Positions 1-13,500 of a stretch of 64,000 bases of DNA are shown piece by piece. The stretch is from Rapana venosa (lineage: Eukaryota; Mollusca; Gastropoda; Neogastropoda; Muricidae). The stretch lies in contig CM054144.1 in assembly GCA_028751875.1 (NCBI GenBank), positions 15,711,302-15,775,301 on the forward strand, read 5' to 3'. The position numbers were made by a program, and so were the translations under genes. How positions within the stretch are numbered: the first letter of the stretch is position 1; every line of letters begins with the position of its first letter. The notes beneath the pieces were generated by a model. It searched no databases, was not told the origin of the DNA, and saw nothing but the letters and a program-made list of their open reading frames with translations.

Positions 1-469
1 TTAAAAATAAAATAAAAATCTCTTGTGGGGATAAAGATAGACACAAATACCACATTAAATGTATTGATTTCATGTAAAAAGACAACACAGTATATCAAGA
101 GAGAGCACTTTCAGTGTTACATAGACTAAAACACCCCATTAAGATGATAAAAGTCAATACAATATGATACAATACAAAACAGTAAAGTACAGTACAGTAC
201 AATGCAACACAGCACACTACAACATGATACAATGGAATGTAATACAACACAAAACACCATAGAGTAATAGACTCCAGTAAAAGACAATCAATACAACACA
301 GCACAGCACAGCACACTACAACACGATACAATGGAATGCAAAACAACACAACACACTCCACTCCACATCACTCCACACCACTCCACTCTGCTCCACTCCA
401 CTCCACTCCCACTACATTGCACTGTCTGCTGACACTACACTAGTCCTGTTTTAGTGTGTGACCACTCAC
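1..469. other. CAX intron, low-complexity CA/ATAC-rich sequence
   Basis: A motif of about 40 bases (CACACTACAACATGATACAA) occurs twice about 97 bases apart (211-250 and 308-349), then a CTCCACTC-rich strip at 361-410. No exon or conserved site is visible. Confidence 0.6.
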
Positions 470-3400
470 CCCAGATTCACATTATTCTGAAGAGCAAATT
501 GGATTCCATTCACCACCTCTGGCAGCTCCGCAACTAAGGACAGCATCGTCACGCCGATGAAGTACTGAGGGGAAAAAAAGAGAAAGAGCAAGGGAAATAA
601 CGACTGTAGCTTGAACGCTGGAAGCAACATGGAAGACAAATAATCCACTGTACAACAGTCACATGTTGCAAATAAGAGCTCTTTCAATATCTGAATAGCA
701 GTGTCAGGTAGTTATACATTTTTCACTTAGTAATCTTGTTATTAAGGCTTTTTTGTGTAATATGTGAATGTGTGCATGTGTGTGTGTATGCACATGGGTG
801 TGTAAGGTATCTTATACAATTTATACGGTTTATGTCATTACGTTTACTGTTGCATATTTATATTTTGAAGATTATGAAGCGCCTAGAACTTGAAAAAGGT
901 TAAGCTCTTTATTTCAGTTTTCATCATCGTTATTTTTTACTATTTTCATTATTTACGCACACACACACATCCATGGTGCTAGGCTGGGGAACAATGACAA
1001 GAACAAGAACAACAACAAGTGTTCCTTACAAAAAAGGGACACACTTAGTGGTATAAATAAATAAATAAATTAAAAAAAAAAAAAGTTATAGCCCTAGTCT
1101 GAGAAACACTCACCTCTGAGAGTCCTGATTCTTCCAGCAGAGGCTGGATGTTGTTGGAGATGAGGTCTCCACACAGGGCGATGGCGGTGGCACACAGCAG
1201 CAGAATGATGACGCTCCTCACCCGCGACCACTGAGCTGAACCATGACCTGCAGGCCGGGACACAGAGACATGTTGTTGTTGTGCGTTTCCCAGCTTTACA
1301 CCCTGGGGGTCACCCAGAACATGCACTCTGACTCACTCATCATCCCACCTGGGAATCTCTGTGAGATAGGAAGTACACCGGGTGAGAAGTTTGCGTGTAT
1401 GACTCTTTTCAAGTACCTCGCCACATAGGCAGCCATACTCCGACTTCAGAGGATTTTTTCTCCTATAAAGGAGAGTGCAGGTTGTTATGTTAAGAGCTTG
1501 TCATGGCTGAAGGCAATCTCAACACAACATTTTAAACATAACAACATTTTAATGTAGGCCTTGGCAATTAGCTGACATAAATAATAACTGACACAGCTTT
1601 TGGCCTGGGCCAAAACAGAGACATTACCCTCTCTCTCTCTCTCCAGCAAGAATATTTATTGAAAATTTCACATATAATTTTATTGGATGGTCTAATATAG
1701 CATTCTAGAATGTTCTTTTTTTAAATTATTTTAGTTATTGTTTATTGGTTCCTGTTGTTTATCCTTGTTGTTACTTTGTGTTCAGTTTGAAACTGAGTTT
1801 ACGCCAGAGCTTAAAGTCGTATCCCTTCAAAGAGAGCTCTTTTTGGGTTTTTTTGGTCTTTTTCATTACGTTAAATGCATATGTAATTTTTCTTGTATTT
1901 ATTTGTATTTACAAAAGAAAGTCGTGTGTAACCCCCCTTGTCAATAGGCTACATTGGGCAATGACAATAAACTGGCCAGAGTGTCAAAGCATCTCTCTCT
2001 CTGCATTACCCTACTAGAGCTCCAAGATTCACCAATGGTGGGATTTTTCATGTGAGAACCATGGCACATACCTAGCATGCATCATATACCAAAACATGTG
2101 CTGCTCTGAAATGGGAATGTGTCGGCTCAAGCCAGCAAGCAGACCACATGCAGAGTTTCGAGCACAGAGGACCAGACACTACACTTCCTACCGTGTAAGG
2201 GAACGCAGAGAAGAGACAATAACAATGGTTCATTGGGGTAAGCTTTCAAGCCCATTCACAAGGGGACAGTGGGAAGGGGACTGGGCACAAACACACATTT
2301 AACTCAGAAGAAAAAACAACAACCATTCCTTACAGCCCAACGAAGAGAAGATAGAAAGAGAGAGAGAGAGATCTTACCTGAGTGGCTGCAGCTCTCTTTC
2401 TGCTGTGACTCAAACTCGTCGTAGACTTCAGAGGAGTGTGTCTTCATGGTGAACACCAGCCCCACGATGTAGGCGATGGGCAGAATGATGGCACAGCAGT
2501 ACACCAGGGGGGCCACCTTGTTGTCGTACAGGCTGCGGTCACCGTTAGGCCCAAACTGAAGCAGCAACGGAAAACGATAATCTTGTAACAGAGAGTGGTT
2601 TTTTGTCCAGTAATGTTTCTTTTCTCTGAAATTGATTTAAACTGTGTGCATGAATATTTACATACAGATAAGCACAGCTATATGTTCTGCATTGTATACA
2701 CCTCCATACATGAAACAAAAAAGAACGGATATGCCCGTTCAAAGAGATTTTTCACCTAAGTTAACATCAGTACTGACTCAACACCCCCGAAAGTCCTCCA
2801 GATAAGACTATAAACAAAGGATCCATGTGCAAGTACACACACAACATCTTGCACACATGTTAAAACTTGTTTTGCCTCTCAGAAAAGTAGGGCAATTTTG
2901 CTGGTAAAAATGGACAAGAATTTAAAGATGCATGCACATTGATGTCATGTTTCAAGTGTGGCAACCTTGATGGTGGGTAAAAGTGGTTGCATATGCAAAA
3001 TCTCACCATTGGTAACCTCAGAGCTCTAGCCAAAGAATGAAAATAAACCCCAAAAAACAAGTTCATTCTTATCATCAATAAAAGCATGACTATTATTACT
3101 AATATCAATATTGATCTCTTTACCTTTTGGTTATTGTATTAGTTCCCTCTCATATCGTTATCATCAATGAAATGATGGTCGTTAATAATACTGTTACCAT
3201 TCTTGAATACGACATCACTTGGTCATGCCACATCACCTGTCACTAACCACATCCCTCTCAGTCTCCTACTCTCGCCGATATCCTGGCCCTAGCCAAAAGT
3301 TTTGTCAGTTATTGATGTAAACAAAGTGCCAAAGCCTTCATTATCATGTTATTATGCTTTAAAATATTATGCTCAGATTGTCTTCATCCATGACGAGCTC

Positions 3401-6400
3401 TCAGCATAGCAAGTTTCACTCTCCTTTAAAGCAAAAGTCTTCGAGTGCGGCTACCTTTCTGACGTGGTACTTAAAAAACAGCATAAACTTCTCATTTGGA
3501 GTGTGCTTACAGTTTCACAATGATGTCCAAGTGGGATGAGTGTGTAGGAATGCTACAAATAACTACTTTGTTAATAAATGCCCTGGAAACTCTCGTATAA
3601 GTCCCACAACTTTCTATGTCCTCGTTTCTGGCGGATTCATTGATCAGGACGGAAGTCATAACATTTTCCAAAACAAAGGGAAGTAAATCACTTGTAATAA
3701 GAGTGGGACGCTACAAGTGAAATAAAGGGCATATTCTGGATGAGCCCCAGGATGTTAAGCTGGGTAACGCCCAACACTGAGCACACTGGTGCCAAAGCCC
3801 CTACTTCAGGAGCAGCTTCACTTACCACAGACTGCACGCAGGTCTTGCAGATGAAGCCAGGCTTGTCAGTTATGTTGAACGTATCACTGGGGATGATCGA
3901 TGCCTCCGAATCCTGCAGCTGACATTCCTTGCAGGAAAAATGGCCGTACAGCATGGAAAACAGGGTGGGTGAAAACATTCCTGTAACAAGTGAAAACACT
4001 GTAACCAGTGAAAACATTCCTGTAAGAAGTGAAAACATTCCTGTAACAACACGGTGGGTGAAAACATTCCTGTAACACAGGGTAGGTGAAAACATTCCTG
4101 TAACACAGGGTGTGTGTGTGTGTGTGTGTGTTGAATAGTGGTCTTGGCGCTAGACTTTTGTAAGAAACAATAAACCCAAAACCCCGGTTTTGTACACACA
4201 CACAAACCAGCAACAAGAAAGAGAACTGTCCCTGGCAAAAGTCTGTACAAAAATAAAACCCCACTCACATAGGGAAGCAAATACACATGCAGTCAGGACA
4301 CATTGTTAAAATGGGTGGTGCTGCGTTTCTATCTACATGTTATCCTTGTAGAGAGCAACCAGAATTTCATGCAGAGAAATCTGCCATGACTGAAAGTGAA
4401 TACAGTACAGACAGACTTCTCCCTGAAGGAGTAAGAAGAGAAAGGACAATCAATAACAACAAACTTCACTAACGCTGACCTGCTATGGACACAAACAGAA
4501 GAGCGGCGCTGATGTTGGCAGACTTGGGATTGAAGTTCTGGGTTCGAAACTTGATTCCCCCAACCACCATTGACATTCCCTGAAAACCAGACATGAGCAG
4601 GTTTCACAAACAAGGAACAAAAGCAGTCATGTGCATGTACACAACATGTATACTCTCAGGCACACTGCCTTCCCCCCACCATCACCCTGTATAGATCATA
4701 CACTTATGTGCATACTGTCTCTCTCTCACACACACAAAACCCCATTTACACACATTCACACCTCATTTACACACACATCACATTTACATACCCCCCCCAC
4801 CACACACACATAAACCATGCACACACACATGTACAAACATATGTCATCTGTTCCCACTGGCATACAATGGCCTACTCTTCTGAAAAGCACAACAGGTATT
4901 AATGTGTGCTCAAGATGTTCTATATGCAATGCACACAGGACCTCAGTTAATAGTCTCATCTGAAGGACTTTTGGGGGTAGTGGAATGAGCACTGATGTTA
5001 ACTCCAGGGGGCAAAATCCATTTGAATGGGATTTGAACCTGTGTCAGCAGATCATAAACGCAATGCGCAGCACTCTTACCATAATGCTATCCTGTCCCCA
5101 TGTTTGTGGTGTTGTGCTGTGCCTTTGTATGTTTCTGAATGTATTTCATTCTCCCAGTGCTGCAATGATACCCATGGGTGTGGAGATTTGAATGAGCTCA
5201 ATAAACCATACTTCCTCCATTTATTCATTCATATACTTACAGGAATGAAGAGGATGCTCACAAGGATGGCCCCTGAGAACAAAGAAATGTTTTCATTTTA
5301 GATCATTTTGGATGTGTCACATAATATACATTTATAAAACATGTAGACAGGTACAAGTATGTATAGCTACATTTTATACACAAACTTATAAGTGTGCGCA
5401 AACACATACACACATATACGCATACACACATGCATGCACATGCGTGCATGCACGCGTGTGCACACACACACTTCAAAAAAGGATAATACAATCAAAGGAA
5501 ATATGTAGATTAGAAGATACTTGAGAAAACTACAGATATGTTATGAAAATAAAACAACAATACGGTGCAGATATGAACATAACAATTTGACCACATAAAA
5601 GAGATTCAAGCACACATATTGCATACATTCATACACAAACAGATAAAATACACTATCAAACAGTATACATATCTAACTATGAAGGAGAGAGATAAAGTAC
5701 AAAATTACCAATAAAACTGTAAAGGGAAGACTTGAACAAAAATCAATAAAACAGAAAGAGAAAACTGGATTTAAAACATAAGGCAGGAGAATGGACCAAG
5801 AAGGCAGAAAATAGACAAGAAGGGGGTGACAGGTAGAGAAGGGACAAGGCAGAAACAAAGCAAAGAGAGGGATAGAAAAGGGGAAATTCCTAGCACAAAA
5901 TTTCCAGAAGATGAGGATGCTATTCATAATGACAGGCCACCCGCATTCCCATGGGGAAGAGTTGGATAAAAAGATAAAAAGAAAAGAAAAAGCCTGTGAG
6001 GAAAGAGTGGAGAAAGAAAACTGAGGGAAGATTTACATGAACATGAAAGATGGGGAAGACTCGGGTGAAATTATTAAAACTGAAAGGAACATTTCATAAA
6101 TAATAACTATAAAGAAAGGCTTAAATAACAAACTTTTTCTTTAAAGAATAAACCAATGAATAAAGACTATAAGATTTTTAAAAAAGGGAGAGAAACCCTG
6201 TCAGAAAAGAAGTAGACAAAAGTTAATAAACCTGCAAGGAAACAGTTGAAAAGAACAAATGCGGGGGAATACTTAGCTCAAAATGAATAAAAGTTGTGAG
6301 GGAAGATAAAGACATAGAAAAACCCACCATGCGACAGAAAACTTGGATATTCACGAACAAGCCTATGAGGGGAAACCCTAGACCTCCACACACACACACA

Positions 6401-7483
6401 CAAACAAACAGCAGACTATCACCAACCTGTCAGGGAGGACTTGACCAGCTCATGGTAGCACTCCATGCCACTGTCATTCCCTTTCTTCAGCATGATGATG
6501 AACAAAATCACCTCCACCATCGAGCCAAACGTGGCATTCAAAATGGCCCCCACCGCAAAACTGCTCTGGGCTGAAATACTGACACACACACACAAAACGC
6601 ACAATTTATGATTTAAAAAACGAAACAAAAAAACAACACACACACATAGTATATGGGATCACGATAGCCTAGTGGTTAGAACATTGCGCTCGCAATCTGA
6701 CGACCCAGGTTCGATTCCCGTTCAAGGGTTAACATCAGTGCAGACTCCAATCTCCCCAAAAGTCTTTCAGATGAGACTATAAACTGAGGCCCCGTGTGAA
6801 AACGCACGCAGAACATCTTGCGCACATGTTAAATCCTGTTCCGCTTTTTGCAAGAGTAGGCCAATGAGTGCCGGTGGGAACGGATGGCAAAATTTACAAA
6901 ACCGCATACACACTGGGACTGGATGTAAAAAAGCACATAAGTGCTTATTCCATTATCCTCGATATAAAAGAATAAATTAAAAAAAAATTTTAATATGATT
7001 TCTCTCTTTTCTGAGTTCCAATACTGGGTGGGGTGTGTAGTTCCTGGTCTTCTCTCCTGTGCTCGTCACTCTGCAGGAGGTCTGCCTGATGGCCTCAGCT
7101 GACATATTCCGACTTCAGGGCTGCTCATTTTTTTTGTTAGAGGGGATGCATGCTAGGTATGTTCATGCTTCCATAATCCACCAAATGATGATATGAATCA
7201 CAGGGTCTTTTACATGAATATTTGATCTTCTATATGTGTATATATACGAAGAGAATCAAGGTTCGTGAAACATCAGAAGTGTGATATTTACTTTTTAAAC
7301 CATCTTACAGACAAATCCTCCCCCTTCCCCAAAGAAAATAAATCACAGAATGAGTGTAATTATAGATTTTGTACATAAATATTTATGTGGTAATATGGAT
7401 ATCAAAATGTTTTACTATGTTATATTAATCAAGATATTCCATTGCAAAATAACATCATCCCCTACGATGCACACACACACACA

Positions 7484-7541
<58 letters not shown>

Positions 7542-10500
7542 TTTTATCACCAAACTGTAAACCTTCTTCACATTCCCTTAATGGGAAGGATTCACAGAGC
7601 CTGGACTTCTCCTGTGCTCGTAACGCTGCAGAAACATCTTCCTGCTGGCCTCAGCTGACACACTCTGACTTCAGAGCAGCTCATGACCAGTTTAGCCTGC
7701 GACCCCTCATGGTGGAGGATGCGGAGCATTTGCCACAGCTTGAGGCTGTACACCCCCCCCCCCCCCCCCCCCCTCATCAACACCACACCCACACTGACAT
7801 GACAGGGAGAAGAGACCCAAGAGATCATCTTGCGCACGTTAAAAATTGTTTCACTTTTCAGAAGAGTAGGTCATTGTGTGGTGGTGGGAATGGATGACAA
7901 AATTGACAAAACTGCATACACATGGAGACTGGATGTAAAAAAGCACATGAGTGCTTATTCCTTTATCATTGAAATAAAAGAATAAATACTTTTTTTAAAA
8001 TGATAAAAAAAAAGAGAGACGATCTTAGCAGAGCAAACTGTAAACTAAACACCCCAAATATACACAGCTGAAAATTAGACTTAAGGCCAGACATGGCAGT
8101 GACAGTGAAAAAAAAAGCAAACTAAAGTGGTACAAGCACGTCACATGACCATCTGGACTGGCCAAGACTGCCCTACAGGGAACAGCACAAGGAGGGAGAC
8201 GAAGAGGCAGACAGAGAAAACGATGGGAAGACAACATCAGAGAGTAGACTGAGCTTGAGTGGAACAATTTGCTACAGAGAGCGGAGGACTGCAGGGAGTG
8301 GAGGAAGCTGGTTGCCCCCATGGCCTACAGGATAGGTGAAGGTAAAAGGATGGCAGCCAAAATCAACATTTTTTTGGTATATGGAGATTTTTTAAAAGTT
8401 GACGCTTTCAACAAGAACAAAAGTCAACTGTGTCTGACCTGGTGATGGCCATGCCCACGTAGTAGGTCAGGGGAACGATGGCCAGCACACCCAGTATGCA
8501 TTTCTGTCAACACACCACAGGCAGGCATTATTGCATCAGCCAAAGCATACACATTGTAACTGCACAAATACACAAGAATGAATACCCCTACCAACAAAAT
8601 CATGCCAATTTTTTACCCCCATTGCGCTCACAAGTGTAACCCCCCCACCCCCACCCCCCAACACACACGGGTGACAGGCATACTGACCGTAGCAGCGTCA
8701 GTGACCTTGTTGTCTTCGTCAGCAAAGCCCAGAATGATGGACAGCACCACAAACACCAACAGATCTTCACTGTGTCAAGGCTTCAACAATTCAGACCACG
8801 TTCTTTTTTCAACAGAGAAATTCCAAGGGGCACAATGAAACTGCAAAATATATATTACAGGATAAAAGAACAGAAAATATAAATTATGACCTGGGAGATC
8901 TTAAAAATCCCCACCCTTAATTCACCCAATAATGCTGAGGTTCAAACCCATGACTTCAGGGGTCCATGGGACTGAAATCAAACAGTTCTAACCACTCAGC
9001 TATGGTGTCCATCTTACAGATATTTCATCAAAGCAAAATAAAAGAGAACAAAAAAGAAAATCAGACCTCCAATCTCACACAAGGAGAATACAGAAGGATC
9101 GTCAGCCTGAACATTCCAGAAGTTATCCACAAAATTCCAGACAGAGCCATGTACAGAGGTATGGCGGTGTCATGGAGTACTGCAGCCAACACTGAAGCTG
9201 ACAATGCCCATAGGTGAAACAGGTGGGGTGAGAATCACTGCAGTATGTAGCCAACACATCCACACTGTCCATTTCTTCACGTGTACAGACAATGTGATAA
9301 AGGATACTGACGAGAATGACGTTGACTCCGTCCACGGTCAGTTTGTAGTAGTAGACATTGATGGCCTGGTGTGTGTACATGATGATTTCACTGTGGCCTT
9401 TCCGGGGATTCTGAAACAGGCAGCAGCATTTGTTAGTGGTCCACCTCTTTGTTAGTGATTCCTCAATTTGTTAGTGATTCACCAATTTGTTAGTGGTTAC
9501 TCTATTTGTTAGTGATTCACCTCTTTGTTAGTGATTCCTCAATTTGTTAGTGATTCCTCAATTTGTTAGTGATTCCTCAATTTGTTAATAATCCATTCTC
9601 TTAGTCTACCTCTCCTGGTGAACTGTGTATGTTGGGGAAAAGCGTTTCTCATCAGTGAATGAGCTACTTCATTGGTGCACAAAGATTGAACAGATTACGG
9701 GATAGGTGAAAGTGTAGGTGGTGAATGAGACATAAAATAGGGTGTTATTGATGTGCATTACCCAGGTTAACACCCTGGGGGTCACCCTGAATATAAACGC
9801 TAATTCAATCATCCCACCTGGGAATCACTGTGTGACCATAACGAGACACTGGATGAGAAGCTTGTGTGTACGACTGTTTTTAAATACCTTGCCATATGGA
9901 CAGTCATACCCCAACTTCAGAACATTTTTGCTTTCTTTTGCAGGAGAGTACAGGGTTGTTATGCTAAGAGCTTGTCATGGCTGAGGACAATGTCAACACA
10001 ACATTTTACAACATAACAACATTTTACACCATAACAACATTTTAATGCTGGCCTCAGCACTTCGATGACATCTATAAATGACAAACCGTTTGGCCTTGGC
10101 CTAGCTACAAGATGTTGTCCAGTCAGTTCTGTTCTTTCTGAGATTTTGCTTCACTGAGAGACACAAACACTTGCGTAAGCATGCACACACACACACACGC
10201 ATTTCATCTAACACTTCTACACATACAGAAAGGTTTGTGCACATGCATCTGCACATATAAACCACTAGGATTTATCCTACAAAACACACAAACATACACA
10301 CAAACACATACATGCACATACACACACTTTTAATATTTCAAGTGCGTGCATACATACACAGACACACCCACCCACACACAGTGACTCCAAACCACCACCA
10401 CCCACTACCACAGACCAGCATGCACAGAATGAACAGATCAGACTTACCAGCACCAGATCACTCTGATGCTCCACATGAACCTCTTGGGGCGACAGGAACA

Positions 10501-13500
10501 GAATCCTCATCATCATCTTGGAGTTCACCTGCACATCACATCCACAGGATACTGTCCTATCAGCTCTTGTCACTCCATTTAAAAAAATGGTTTTTCCATT
10601 CCCTGGCCAGAGCTCCAAGGTTCACCAATGGGGAGATTTATGCGTATGCGACCGTCCCCCCCCCCCATCCCCAACCTAAATAGCCCCATTTTGACTTCGG
10701 GGATGGTGTCTACACATGACACCTGTGAGCATGCTGGTTTTTTCCTGTCATCCATTCGTACCAGAACACAGTGGTCTACTCATCTGCAAGGCAGACCAAG
10801 TATTCTACATGTCCACAAGACCCTCTGCGTGTGTTGGCCTCGGTTTATAGTCTCATCCAAAGGGTTCTGACAATCAGTTTAATTATTTGTTCTTTTATTT
10901 ATTCTTTTATATCGAGGATATGGAATAAGCACTCATGTGCTTTCTTACATCCAGTCCCCGTGGGTATGCGGTTTTGTAAATTTTGTCATCTGTTTCCACC
11001 GGCACACAATGGCCTACTCTTCCAAAAAGCGGAACAGGATGTGTGTGCGCAAGATGTTCTGCATGCGTTCGAACACGGGGCCTCGGTTTATAATCTCATC
11101 CATCAATGATCAAAAACACACACACACAAAAACTTTTGACATGCACAAAAGCTTATCTTGACAAGATGTACATTTATGAACTAATTCACAAGAAAGAGTA
11201 AGACTGATTTCACATAGAACAAACAATTTTCTTCACCCTCAGGAAGCAGTTTTAAAATAGAAATGTGCTATATTTCACCAAAAAAATGAATGAACTGTTT
11301 TCATACTGGAATCTTTCTGGAGAAAATTTGGTCATGGATAGTGACTTGAAAACAACACCAAAATGACCATTTCTGATGTTAATGTTCAAGAGAAAGAACT
11401 CTGGTCAAGAGAATTAGTTGATTTATTAACAATTTGACTAGCTTCCCTTTGATAACAATTTTTTTTTAATCTGAGTTTTGCTGTATAACTAGAATTACTG
11501 TAGTTCTAACTATGATCCAATTAATAATAATAATAATAATAACAACAACTATGATAATAATAATAATAATAATAATAATGATAATAATAATAGTTCTAAC
11601 TACAACCCAATTCCAATGATTTAAATTTTACCTGTTTTTCAAATATGGCAGAAGATAAGAATCTGCCTGCTTTTTGTTCTTTAACCCTCTTGTTGTTGGA
11701 TTCTACAGAGCTAAACTGCCTGTAGATTTTGAATTCTTTGAAGGTTTTCTACCTCCATCTGACTTACTTTATTCCTAAGACAATTGTGTGTGTGCATGAA
11801 AAGCTATCAAACTGAAATTTTGTCACAAGCTAGGTATGTCTTTGTACTTGCATTTAGGTGCAAGTTTATGTGTCTGGTCACCAGATGTCTTGTCATTGTC
11901 ACCTTATTTGTCACCAATCACAGGTAAAAATATAGTATATATGATAAAACAGCAAATCCTGCATGGATTTGACAATAGTTCAAGCATATTAGTGTCGATT
12001 AAGGAAGTGATACCCAGCTGATGTGTTTACCAATAGTTATGGGCAATAGTACTTCAAGAATGTGTCACACAATGTCCCCATAGCACCTGTTGTTTTATGG
12101 TATGTCTCAAGGAGACAGAAGTTTCGTTTAACTATTTTTTTCTTTTGAAAACAAGTCATATTCAATCAACATGTGACCTTTATACTGCAGTTCATATCTG
12201 GGTGTGCTACCACATGTTTGTTAAGTGTACAGAAGTGTATTATTGTACATGACTGTCACACTGTCACCATTGTCACAGCACAGGTGTGACAAATTCGAAA
12301 CAACACAGAACTTCTGTAACTCTACAAAATTTTAATGTTGGTAGTCTCTAAAGTAGCCATAGTGGTGGCACAGGGTCACATCACATCACAAAAAGCACAA
12401 ATTATGGATGTGTGTGTGTGTGTGGGGGATGGGGGGTGTACCCATTGCTCTCACCTGTCGAACCTTGGCAGACCGGAGACCTATTTTCTTTTCCTTCTTG
12501 TTATTTTCATTATCAGCATATCTGTTCGTTTCTGCCATTGCAGTTTCAAAGCAAAAGTGTGGTAATAATGAGAAAACAGTCAAAAGGCATCGTTTTCAGG
12601 CATCTATGCCGCGGACTGGCCGGGAGGTCAAATTTCTCCACAGTCTGTATGTGTAGCACAGGTCAGGAATGTGCCGTGTAGCACGTTATTTTCTGGCTCA
12701 CTCTTCTCCCTAACTGCAGCATTTCCTTCCTCCTCTTCCTCATAATCCTTTAATATCGGACTCACTTAACAATTTTCGTTCAAATGTTTCTACTTCCAAG
12801 ACAATAACATTCATTTTATCGTCTCGCTAATCAGATGAATCGTCTGTTTCTAAAGAAAACGCCATTTTTTCCCCGCCACGTTGCACCATTGAAAAGTGTT
12901 CCGGTCGCTGGCTGTTATTTCTTCCTTCCCTCCCCACTACAGGCATGCTAGTGGTCTAAATTTATCACTGGCATTTTCTGACACCCTCCCTGCATCGCCC
13001 CACCAATTTTCAGACACATAGTGGGAAAACCATGAGATCTGTGTGTGATGGAAAAGTACTGCCCACGTGGGCAGCACCAACTGTCGGCTGCGGTCGTATT
13101 GGAATCTAGCGGCAGCCTCCGTTACTGTCGGCTGCGGCCGGATCGGGGACAAGAGGGTTAAATTTCTAATTATTACCTACATCAACCTCACACAAGAGGC
13201 TTGTTACCTTGGAGATGGGGATGGAGATGACGAAGAGCCAGGACAGGAACCACACCACAGCATGCACCGGCCACAGCACAGGGATCCCCAGCAACAGCCA
13301 GACGTACGTCTGAGGCCTCTTCTGCAACACACACACAATGTCTGAGGCCTCTTCTGCAACACACACAACATGTGGCTGAGGCCTCTTCTGCAACACACAC
13401 ACAACATGTCTGAGGCCTCTTCTGCAACACACACACACAACACATGTCTGAGGCCTCTTCTGCAACACACAACACACTCAATGTCTGAGGCCTCTTCTGC

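Noticed and set aside
6654..6730. Functional tRNA gene
   Set aside because: A and B boxes are present but there is no paired acceptor stem, and the same head recurs in SINE copies with bodies and tails.
12335..12681. Overlapping open frames of 76-89 residues on the plus strand
   Set aside because: Inside piggyBac copy A, antisense to the decayed transposase side, containing a GT run; the equivalents in copy B differ by frameshifts.
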